Source: Candidatus Woesearchaeota archaeon CG07_land_8_20_14_0_80_44_23
Lineage (GTDB): Archaea > Nanobdellota > Nanobdellia > Woesearchaeales > 0-14-0-80-44-23
Assembly (NCBI GenBank): GCA_002779235.1
Contig: PEXD01000064.1
Span: 1 to 7,643, forward strand
Direction of reading: 5' to 3'
Length of the DNA: 7,643 nt
In this document: piece by piece, positions 1 through 5,454 of the stretch
Position numbering within the stretch: position 1 is the stretch's first letter
How the letters are laid out: each line of letters begins with the position of its first letter
Program-made: the position numbers and the translations under genes
The notes under the pieces: model-generated
What the model saw: the letters and a program-made list of their open reading frames with translations, nothing else
The model's database searches: none
What the model was told of the DNA's origin: nothing

Positions 1-2
1 TC

Positions 3-128
3 AACACCAAGAAGAAGTTTGCCGAGGTTCTCGCCACAGAGATAATTGACGCTTACAACATGAGCTCAAACTCAAACGCAATTTCCAAGAAGCTCATGAC
101 TGAGAGGCAGACAGAAGCATCAAGATAA
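3..128 (+). CDS. rps7: Ribosomal protein uS7, C-terminal fragment (partial at window edge)
   Basis: This is an open frame that enters from the left edge and ends with TAA at 126-128, giving about 41 residues. The peptide contains KKKFAEVLATEIIDAY, then a polar stretch, then ISKKLMTERQTEASR at the very end. That pattern (LA-x-E-hydrophobic-x-DA helix, then a lysine-rich turn, then ER-x-x-EASR at the terminus) matches the C-terminal helices of small-subunit ribosomal protein uS7, which binds the 16S rRNA 3' major domain at the head of the 30S subunit. Archaeal uS7 typically stops close to this Arg. Only the tail is visible, so the call rests on a short pattern and could be wrong. The gene converges on the minus-strand methyltransferase, with only two bases between the two stop codons. 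Confidence 0.6.
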   Translation, partial: NTKKKFAEVLATEIIDAYNMSSNSNAISKKLMTERQTEASR

Positions 129-130
129 AT

Positions 131-1111
131 CTATTTTTTCTTTTTAAGAACAGCAAAGAACAAAGATCCATCATCTGGGAATCTCCTTCTGAGAGAGAGG
201 TCTATCTTTTCCATTATATGTTTTAATTTTCTGTTTTTTATCTCATAATTTAACAGATCTAAATGGACATAGGTCTCAAAAGTTACAGGAGTGAACAATC
301 GCTTACTGATTAATATTTCCGGGTCTATAAAATCCTGATAATTTGAAATACTCAAAAAATCATCCAATGATAATGACTTTCTTATTAACCCATTTTTAAT
401 AAAATGTTGGTTTAAGTTGTTTTCAATCACATCATATTTAGCATACCTTTTCTTTAACATTGTTTTTTTAATGAATTTTTTTGGATAATACATCAAAGGC
501 ATTTTAGAAATAGATTTAAATATTAGGGAAGGATTAATCAATGAAATTACAAGAGAATACATAACGTTTAAGAAACGCAACATTCTATTTTTTAGGAATT
601 TATGATTTGGTTCAAAACCGACTATAAGTATGCCCTTATTTTTTAATATTCGGTGAGCCTCGCTCACGAAGTCTTCTGGTTTGTACAAATGGTGAAGAAC
701 AAAGTTTACAAGCACAATATCCACTGAACTTGATGGCAGTGGGATTCGTAGCGGTATCGAAGGCAGGTTTGTTATAAATTTAAGTTTGATTTTTTTTCTT
801 TTTATTAATTTTTTATATTTGTTTAATCTTGATTTGGAAATTTTTAGGGAATCCTTGGATATATCCATGCATATTAAGGTTGAGTTTTGCAAATGTGGAA
901 TTATGGCCTGGGGAACAAACCCTGTTCCAGAGCCAAAATCTAATATTTTAAGCGAATCTTTTGATAGGAAATTAGTGGCAACTTCGGTCCATTTTTTGAC
1001 TGCAGTATTCCTAAATTGCAAGGGGGTCCCAACATAAATCTTAGAGAAATAATTATGGAGTATTTTATTTACCTCTAAAACAAGTTTCTCATCAATAAAT
1101 TTTTTATTCAT
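131..1111 (-). CDS. Class I SAM-dependent methyltransferase (UbiE/Methyltransf_11 type)
   Basis: This 326-residue protein probably methylates a small molecule, lipid or glycan; the substrate is not readable. Motif I, ILDFGSGTG (residues 56-64), is the glycine-rich SAM loop. The acidic residue that binds the SAM ribose is D83 in MDIS. VDIVLVNFVLHHLY (130-143) is motif IV, and the RILKNKGILIVGFEPN strand follows at about 154-169. The C-terminal half (about 180-326) is a family-specific cap rich in Lys, Tyr and Phe, ending in four lysines. The protein is longer than minimal UbiE-like enzymes (about 230-260 residues) because of this cap. The start is the ATG at 1109-1111. A minus-strand TATA-like box lies at 1143-1152, suggesting a short leader. 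It sits 40 bp downstream of the glycosyltransferase and could be its last operon partner. Base composition is strikingly AT-rich (12 of 60 bases are G or C at 421-480), unlike the right half of the window, which suggests acquisition. Confidence 0.85.
   Translation of the reverse strand: MNKKFIDEKLVLEVNKILHNYFSKIYVGTPLQFRNTAVKKWTEVATNFLSKDSLKILDFGSGTGFVPQAIIPHLQNSTLICMDISKDSLKISKSRLNKYKKLIKRKKIKLKFITNLPSIPLRIPLPSSSVDIVLVNFVLHHLYKPEDFVSEAHRILKNKGILIVGFEPNHKFLKNRMLRFLNVMYSLVISLINPSLIFKSISKMPLMYYPKKFIKKTMLKKRYAKYDVIENNLNQHFIKNGLIRKSLSLDDFLSISNYQDFIDPEILISKRLFTPVTFETYVHLDLLNYEIKNRKLKHIMEKIDLSLRRRFPDDGSLFFAVLKKKK
134..145 (+). terminator. T-tract terminator for the uS7 gene, inside the opposing gene
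   Basis: Six T, one C and five T begin six bases after the uS7 stop codon. Archaeal RNA polymerase commonly stops at such oligo-T tracts without needing a hairpin. The same bases, read on the minus strand, encode the lysine tail (KKKK) of the methyltransferase ending at 131. The termination role is inferred. Confidence 0.5.
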
Positions 1112-1142
1112 AGTATGAAGTAAAAAAGGTATGACGCATAAA

Positions 1143-1152
1143 CCTTTTAAAT
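1143..1152 (-). promoter_or_regulatory. TATA-like box before the methyltransferase
   Basis: On the minus strand this reads ATTTAAAAGG, centred about 36 bases before the ATG at 1111. Archaeal transcription usually starts 25-27 bases past the TATA centre, which would give a leader of roughly nine bases. It overlaps the glycosyltransferase stop codon, so the methyltransferase may have its own promoter, may be read through from upstream, or both. Confidence 0.35.
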
Positions 1153-2042
1153 TATTTTCTTAATTTTTTAACTGATTTTATTGGCTTCCACTTTATGTGT
1201 TTTTCTTTATCAAACAGATAATCGAAGGCGCCCAAGAATCTGGAAATTGCTTCAAGCCCCGCAGCTCCAATTATCCAAGCAAAATTTTTCACATTTACCT
1301 TTTTTAGAAGATTTTTTAGGATAGAAAAAGAATTCATCGTTAAGGGTGAGTAACCGGTTTTTCTGCTTAGCATGATGTGCCCGCAGTAGATGCGCCTCCT
1401 TTGGCTTATAAAGTCAGGGAGGTTTTCCGGCCCTTTGTTGTAGACAATTGCCTCCGGCTCATACGCCAGGGAATACCCTTTCTTCTTGATTATGCCCGCA
1501 ATTTCTTCTTCATCAACTATTGTGGGGGGAATGCGCTTTATTATGTTCCGGAAAGCTATCAGCTCGCCGAATTTGGGCTGCTGGAGGGACAGTTCGTGAT
1601 GTAAGGAGTATATCAGTTGCGATGCAAATCCGAAAAAGTGCCTGCTGTCATTGACGGGAACTATCCTGGAAGCGACTATGCCTGTTTTCCTGTTGTAAAA
1701 ATGCATTGCTAATTTGTCGAAGCAGTCATTTTTTGGAATATTGTCGGCGCTTTCAAGGATTAGGACTGGCGATTTGGCGATTTTAAGGAAGGCATTTATC
1801 GCAAACCACTTGCCTTTCCTCTTTTGAAAGTGTATTAACTCAATTTTTCCCTTTAATTTTCCTGATTTTTCGAATTTCAAAACTTTTTCTCTTGTGGAAT
1901 CTGTGCTTCCGTCATCAATTACAAACACTTTGTCTATAACAGCTATTTTCAGTTTTTGTTTTTCTATTGCATCAAGAAGAAGGCAAATGTTCTGTTCCTC
2001 ATTATAGGTAGGAATTCCAATGGATATTCTTATCTTTTTCAT
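1152..2042 (-). CDS. Family 2 glycosyltransferase (GT-A fold), 296 aa
   Basis: This protein probably transfers a sugar from a nucleotide-sugar donor to a lipid, glycan or protein acceptor at the cytoplasmic face of the membrane. It opens with the GT2 signature IPTYNEE (10-16), followed by VIDDGSTDST (41-50), which binds the nucleotide. RKGKW (75-79) and ILESAD (95-100) follow; the latter sits where most GT2 enzymes have a DxD metal site and is a variant keeping D100. A GE...FRN segment (159-166), the acidic patch DEEE (177-180, likely catalytic base region) and QRRRIYCGH (214-222), a version of the Q/R-x-x-R-W acceptor motif, come next. A hydrophobic segment near 253-277 could anchor the protein to the membrane. 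The start is the ATG at 2040-2042. The gene begins 37 bp after the permease-methyltransferase stop with no T-tract between, so the two are probably cotranscribed. Donor and acceptor cannot be read from the sequence. Confidence 0.85.
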   Translation of the reverse strand: MKKIRISIGIPTYNEEQNICLLLDAIEKQKLKIAVIDKVFVIDDGSTDSTREKVLKFEKSGKLKGKIELIHFQKRKGKWFAINAFLKIAKSPVLILESADNIPKNDCFDKLAMHFYNRKTGIVASRIVPVNDSRHFFGFASQLIYSLHHELSLQQPKFGELIAFRNIIKRIPPTIVDEEEIAGIIKKKGYSLAYEPEAIVYNKGPENLPDFISQRRRIYCGHIMLSRKTGYSPLTMNSFSILKNLLKKVNVKNFAWIIGAAGLEAISRFLGAFDYLFDKEKHIKWKPIKSVKKLRK

Positions 2043-2079
2043 TATTGTTTCAGGAACAGGAAGGGGGGCTTAATTAATT

Positions 2080-4014
2080 TTACTCTATATTTTCCTTCAT
2101 CTCCATGATTCCGGGATTCTTGACTGTTTTCACCTTGTTCCCGTATATGTAGATGTACTGCCAGAAGATGCCCTGCCTTCTCTCGATGTGCACGAAGAAG
2201 CCGCATTCGCTGAAAATCTGCTTTATCTCCTCATCCTTTGAGAGCCAGTCAATGTTTGGCAGTATGTAGAAAAACTTGTCATATTCAAGAAAGACAATCC
2301 TGCCATTCTTCTTGAGCCGGCTGTTTATCTCTTTAAGCACGTATTTTACATCCTGGATGTAGCCGAGTGCCGCTATGGAGACAGCTGCGTCAATTCTCTT
2401 TACACTCTCATGCAGAGTGTCTTTCTTTTCGTGCAGCACTATAACATGCTCGTGCCCTGCCTTCTTCATCCTGCCGCGGGTTATCCTAACTTCGCGCTCT
2501 GAGATGTCTGTTGCATAAACCTTTCCGCTCCTGCTCACTGCCTCTGCAATGTGCATTGTGAAGGTTCCGACTCCGCACCCAAACTCCAGAACTGTCCTGT
2601 TTTTTATGTCGCCTAGAAGCTTTATTATTTCCTTTCTAACTGGCACCGGGAAGAGATACCTTTCAGTGAAGAGCGCGAGGTATGCAAAAAGGTCATTCAC
2701 TATTATTATTGCCTTGGGATTGTAGTAAAGCTGGAGGAGGAAATAGAGAGGTATGCATACTGCTATAAGGGACAGCCCAAGGAGGAATAAGTTCAGGGCA
2801 TCTGATTCGCTCCTGAGCCAGCCCAATATTATTGCAACAAAGAAAATGCTTACAATTATAGGACCGAACCTTGCGAGTGGAACCTTGAACTTCCTTTCCA
2901 GGAATGGCTTCTTTATCCTAAGAATTGTAACTGAGAGGATTATTGGGATATACATTATGATGGAAAGGGGAACTATGAGGCTGAGAAAGACCTTGTATTT
3001 GCCCATGCACATGAAAAGCACTATTATCGAGACTATTGTCTGGAAGATTATTGCCTTGTATGGTGTCTTGTATTTCGGGTGCACCTTCGCCATCTGGGAG
3101 AGGAAAAGCCTGTCCCTTGAAAGCGCGAAGATGAGGCGGGGGGTTGAGATTATGCCTACTGCAGCTGAGCCAATCATCGTGAAGTAGATTCCCAAGCTTA
3201 TTATTGTCCTGCCGAGCCCTCCTAAGAGCATCTGCGAAAGCTCTCCTAATGGCGCATTGATTTGTGAAAGCTGCTGCCAGGGTATTATTCCTAATGAGAC
3301 AAATGCCAGCACGAGCCCGATGAAAGCCATTACCCCTGCTGCCCAGAGTAGCGCCTTAGGAATCACCTTTTCCGGCTCTTTTATCTCTTCAGCAAGGAAG
3401 GTTGTAGCCTCCCAGCCGAAAAATGTCTCTGCAATGAAGAACATGGTTACCAGAATTGCAGTTGGCGGGTGGGTGAAGAATGGGCTGAAATTTGAAATGT
3501 TTATGTGGAAAAGCCCGGGAACTATTATTGAAAGCGCTACTGAGATTGTTATGCCTGTGAATATCAGGAGCGTTACTGAGCTTGCCTCAACTCCAATGTA
3601 GGCAATATAGTTTATGAGCAATATGAATGCAACACTAATTAGAACTCTCAGGATTGGGTAATATGGCGCTGACGGCGAGATAAGGTAATCAAGAGCAATT
3701 ATGATAAACATTGCGATTTGTATATTGGCTACAAACCACAGCAGCCAGCCAATCACAAAAGAGGCAAACCTTCCATAGGTCTGCTTGCTGAACTCATAAG
3801 CCCCCCCTGCCTTCGGAAACATTGCCACAAGTTCGCCGAATATTGCTGATACATAGATGGAGATTGCACCCATCAGCGCCCAGGCAATCAGGGACATGTT
3901 TCCCGAATAGCCGGCGGCAATCGAGCTCCCGAAGAAAAGCCCGCTTCCGACAAGCGAGCCCAGCGCAAGCGCGAATACTGCCCAGAAACCGAGCTCCCTC
4001 TTCAGTTCAGCCAT
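2080..4014 (-). CDS. APC-superfamily amino-acid permease fused to a C-terminal SAM methyltransferase domain
   Basis: One uninterrupted 644-residue frame carries two modules. Residues 1-430 are an APC-family transporter with about 12 hydrophobic segments. The TM1 unwound motif is GSLVGSGLFFGSS (19-31). The PKAGGAYEF loop (67-75) links TM2 and TM3, and FFGWEATTFLAEEIKEP (198-214) is the TM6 signature. These features suggest import or exchange of an amino acid or amine. Residues about 445-625 are a class I methyltransferase: VLEFGCGVGTF (475-485) is the SAM loop, D503 in YATDIS is the ribose-binding acid, and AAVSIAALGYI (543-553) and GRIVFLEYDKFF (571-582) are later strands. APC proteins normally keep both termini in the cytoplasm, which places the enzyme inside. 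The junction has no stop or frameshift. A GTG codon at 2698-2700 (V439) could in principle start a separate 206-residue enzyme. Transcription may be leaderless from the box at 4037-4045. The transported and methylated substrates are unknown. Confidence 0.85.
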   Translation of the reverse strand: MAELKRELGFWAVFALALGSLVGSGLFFGSSIAAGYSGNMSLIAWALMGAISIYVSAIFGELVAMFPKAGGAYEFSKQTYGRFASFVIGWLLWFVANIQIAMFIIIALDYLISPSAPYYPILRVLISVAFILLINYIAYIGVEASSVTLLIFTGITISVALSIIVPGLFHINISNFSPFFTHPPTAILVTMFFIAETFFGWEATTFLAEEIKEPEKVIPKALLWAAGVMAFIGLVLAFVSLGIIPWQQLSQINAPLGELSQMLLGGLGRTIISLGIYFTMIGSAAVGIISTPRLIFALSRDRLFLSQMAKVHPKYKTPYKAIIFQTIVSIIVLFMCMGKYKVFLSLIVPLSIIMYIPIILSVTILRIKKPFLERKFKVPLARFGPIIVSIFFVAIILGWLRSESDALNLFLLGLSLIAVCIPLYFLLQLYYNPKAIIIVNDLFAYLALFTERYLFPVPVRKEIIKLLGDIKNRTVLEFGCGVGTFTMHIAEAVSRSGKVYATDISEREVRITRGRMKKAGHEHVIVLHEKKDTLHESVKRIDAAVSIAALGYIQDVKYVLKEINSRLKKNGRIVFLEYDKFFYILPNIDWLSKDEEIKQIFSECGFFVHIERRQGIFWQYIYIYGNKVKTVKNPGIMEMKENIE

Positions 4015-4036
4015 AGCCCCTAAAACCTCTCAAAGG

Positions 4037-4045
4037 TATAAAAAG
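4037..4045 (-). promoter_or_regulatory. TATA-like box before the permease-methyltransferase gene
   Basis: The minus strand reads CTTTTTATA, centred 27 bases before the first base of the permease ATG at 4014. This is the spacing expected for a leaderless archaeal transcript. A GAGAGG stretch at 4026-4031 (minus strand) looks like a Shine-Dalgarno site, but it would fall upstream of the transcript start if this box is used. It would matter only if transcription starts further upstream, for example from the box at 4090-4099. Confidence 0.45.
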
Positions 4046-4089
4046 AGTTATCTAAACTAAAAAGTAGTAATTTTTCTTTTAATCAAAAA

Positions 4090-4099
4090 TTTATAAATA
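4090..4099 (+). promoter_or_regulatory. TATA box for the Dph2-like gene, near-palindromic and possibly bidirectional
   Basis: TTTATAAATA is a textbook archaeal TATA box. Its centre lies about 25 bases before the first mini-ORF ATG (4119) and 65 before the Dph2-like ATG (4159), so transcription should begin near 4119-4122. The element is close to its own reverse complement and could also serve the minus-strand permease, giving that gene a leader of about 50 bases. Confidence 0.6.
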
Positions 4100-4118
4100 A
4101 AAATTATTAATGCTTTTT

Positions 4119-4162
4119 ATGGAAATCTTTTTTAAGGGATGAGTGCTTTTTATTTGTCATGA
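4119..4162 (+). promoter_or_regulatory. Two ATGA-linked seven-codon mini-ORFs leading into the Dph2-like gene
   Basis: Mini-ORF 1 (4119-4142) reads MEIFFKG and stops. Mini-ORF 2 (4139-4162) reads MSAFYLS and stops. The stop of the first shares ATGA with the start of the second, and the stop of the second shares ATGA with the ATG of the Dph2-like gene (4159). The first ATG falls at or next to the transcription start predicted from the TATA box. The main ATG has no Shine-Dalgarno site at normal spacing; the nearest purine run (4135-4139) is about 20 bases away. A role in translational coupling is possible but unproven, and chance is a real alternative in such AT-rich DNA. Confidence 0.3.
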
Positions 4163-4833
4163 AGGTAATATTTGCAGAGGCCCGCTCAAAATCAGCGGTA
4201 AAAGTGCAGAAGGATGAGCTTGAGAAGCTGCCTAAAACTGTCGGGCTGCTCACAACAGTTCAGTTCATAGGGCAGCTGGACTCTATAAAAAAGCAGGTTG
4301 AGGACTCTGGAAGAAAAGTTCTCATCGGCAGGGGCATCAGGACAAAGTATGAGGGGCAGGTTCTCGGCTGCGACTCCTCTGCAGCCAGAGAAGATGCAGA
4401 TGGCTTCCTGTATGTAGGCACAGGAATCTTCCACCCATTGGGAATTGCGCTCAGAACAGAAAAGCCGGTTTTCATCCTTGACCCTGCTTCGGGAAAGATT
4501 GAAGAACTCGGAAGGGAAAAGGTTGAGAAAGTCAAAAAAAGGAGAAAGGGGGCTCTCTTAAAGCTTCTGAATTCTGAAAGGATTGGGATACTTGTCTCGC
4601 TCAAGCCAGGGCAGGAGATGCTTGGCGAGGCGCTGAGGATAAAGAAGCTCCTTGAATCCAGGGGCAAGTCCGCCTATATTTTCATATTTGACACCCTGGA
4701 TTTTTCAGAGCTCGAGAACTTCCCGTTTGTCAAGTGCTTTCTGAACCTTGCCTGCCCGAGGATTTCAGAGGACTTTGAAAGATTCAGCAGGCCTGTTGCT
4801 GATTACTCTGATGCAAAGGAGTTTTTGAAATAA
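4159..4833 (+). CDS. dph2: Dph2-type diphthamide synthase subunit lacking the N-terminal domain
   Basis: The family transfers the 3-amino-3-carboxypropyl group of SAM onto a histidine of elongation factor 2, using an unusual iron-sulfur cluster; this is the first step of diphthamide synthesis. Matching landmarks are TTVQFIGQL (32-40), GQVLGCDSSAA (66-76, with C71 as the second cluster cysteine), YVGTGIFHPLGIAL (85-98), ILVSLKPGQ (144-152), and FPFVKCFLNLACPRI (188-202, with C199 as the third cluster cysteine). In Pyrococcus horikoshii Dph2 the ligands are Cys59, Cys163 and Cys287 in a protein of roughly 340 residues. This one has 224 and begins where the family's second domain begins, so the first domain and its cysteine are absent. 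Upstream in frame there is a TAA at 4108-4110 and no start codon before 4159, so a longer start is excluded. The gene may be half of a split enzyme, a partner subunit, or a degenerate copy. It stands alone on a divergent promoter. Confidence 0.8.
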   Translation: MKVIFAEARSKSAVKVQKDELEKLPKTVGLLTTVQFIGQLDSIKKQVEDSGRKVLIGRGIRTKYEGQVLGCDSSAAREDADGFLYVGTGIFHPLGIALRTEKPVFILDPASGKIEELGREKVEKVKKRRKGALLKLLNSERIGILVSLKPGQEMLGEALRIKKLLESRGKSAYIFIFDTLDFSELENFPFVKCFLNLACPRISEDFERFSRPVADYSDAKEFLK

Positions 4834-4836
4834 AAG

Positions 4837-4861
4837 CTTTTATAAGATAATAGTTTTTAAA
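4837..4861 (+). promoter_or_regulatory. Promoter region of the RDD / Cys-rich protein pair
   Basis: Two TATA-like boxes follow the Dph2-like stop codon: CTTTTATAAG at 4837-4846 and TTTTTAAA at 4854-4861. The first predicts a leader of about 19 bases before the ATG at 4887. The second lies about 29 bases before the ATG and would give an almost leaderless message. The five-T run at 4854-4858 may also end the Dph2-like transcript. Confidence 0.45.
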
Positions 4862-4886
4862 CAGCAGTTCATTAGGCGCACTGAAA

Positions 4887-5432
4887 ATGAATAAGCCGAG
4901 TAAGAAGAAAAAAAGGTTTCTGGTAATGGATGCAGGAATAATTGACCGGCTGCTTGCCTTCCTGATAGACGTAATCCTGCTCAGGTTCACCCTGTTCCTG
5001 CCATTTGAGGGCATGCTCTCATCAATCTATGAAAAAATGGGAATTCCGGCAAATTCGTCAAGTTTCAATACAACCTATAATTATTTCATCTCCCACCCTG
5101 AAGTGGGAAACTCAGCATCTCTCCTGCTCCTGGGCTTTGCCGGGCTCGTGCTGCTCTATTTTGCATTGATGGAGTTCGCGCTCGGCCAGACAGTGGGCAA
5201 GATGGTTCTTAAGATAGCTGTTGTCTCTGATTTGGGCCTGAAGAAAAAGGGGAAGAAGGTCTCAAAGCCAACTCTTCTCCAGTGCCTCTTGAGGAATATT
5301 GGCTTTATCCCGCTTTTTCCGCTTATGCTGCTCTGGGCGATAGACCCGCTTTTCATTATTTTCAGGAAGGACAGGAGAAGATTGACTGAACTGATGACTG
5401 CAACGAGGACCATGAAATATCTGGAATATTAA
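4887..5432 (+). CDS. RDD-family integral membrane protein
   Basis: This 181-residue membrane protein belongs to a family named for conserved Arg and Asp residues whose members are poorly characterised; some have been linked to ion transport. A basic N-terminus (KKKKR, 6-10) leads into IIDRLLAFLIDVILL (18-32), which carries R21 and D28. A second hydrophobic segment (about 77-98) runs into the family motif ALGQTVGKMVLKIAVV (98-113). A third (about 137-158) ends in AIDPLFIIFRKDRRRLTELM (151-170), with D153; the usual late Asp is replaced by Glu (E168). The loop at about 40-76 is probably outside the cell and holds two N-x-S/T sequons (N56, N61). The ATG at 4887 fits the promoter. The next gene starts 22 bp after the stop, behind its own ribosome-binding site, so the two are likely one operon. 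The family assignment is good; the function is unknown. Confidence 0.75.
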   Translation: MNKPSKKKKRFLVMDAGIIDRLLAFLIDVILLRFTLFLPFEGMLSSIYEKMGIPANSSSFNTTYNYFISHPEVGNSASLLLLGFAGLVLLYFALMEFALGQTVGKMVLKIAVVSDLGLKKKGKKVSKPTLLQCLLRNIGFIPLFPLMLLWAIDPLFIIFRKDRRRLTELMTATRTMKYLEY

Positions 5433-5443
5433 GGGATGATATT

Positions 5444-5448
5444 AGGGA
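5444..5448 (+). promoter_or_regulatory. Ribosome binding site of the Cys-rich protein gene
   Basis: AGGGA lies six bases before the ATG at 5455, one of the few well-spaced Shine-Dalgarno-like sites in the window. It fits an internal operon gene, in contrast to the apparently leaderless first genes. It supports the ATG at 5455 as the true start, which also gives a proper signal peptide. Confidence 0.45.
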
Positions 5449-5454
5449 ACCAAA

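Noticed and set aside
1104..1139. An 11-codon minus-strand mini-ORF overlapping the methyltransferase start
   Set aside because: Its ATG lies upstream of the transcript start predicted from the TATA-like box at 1143-1152, and it lacks the exact ATGA linkage seen before the Dph2-like gene.
2753..4016. Several plus-strand open frames of 64-144 residues opposite the permease
   Set aside because: Low-complexity or Arg/Ser-rich translations antisense to a well-supported transporter; no motif or start signal.
4015..4158. Remnant of the missing Dph2 first domain upstream of the short gene
   Set aside because: All three plus frames contain stops and only very AT-rich sequence with a TATA box; nothing resembles the first-domain cysteine region.
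4192..4667. Open frames on the minus strand opposite the Dph2-like gene (80 and 135 residues)
   Set aside because: They lie wholly inside a gene with clear family motifs, lack promoter or family signal of their own, and are composition shadows.
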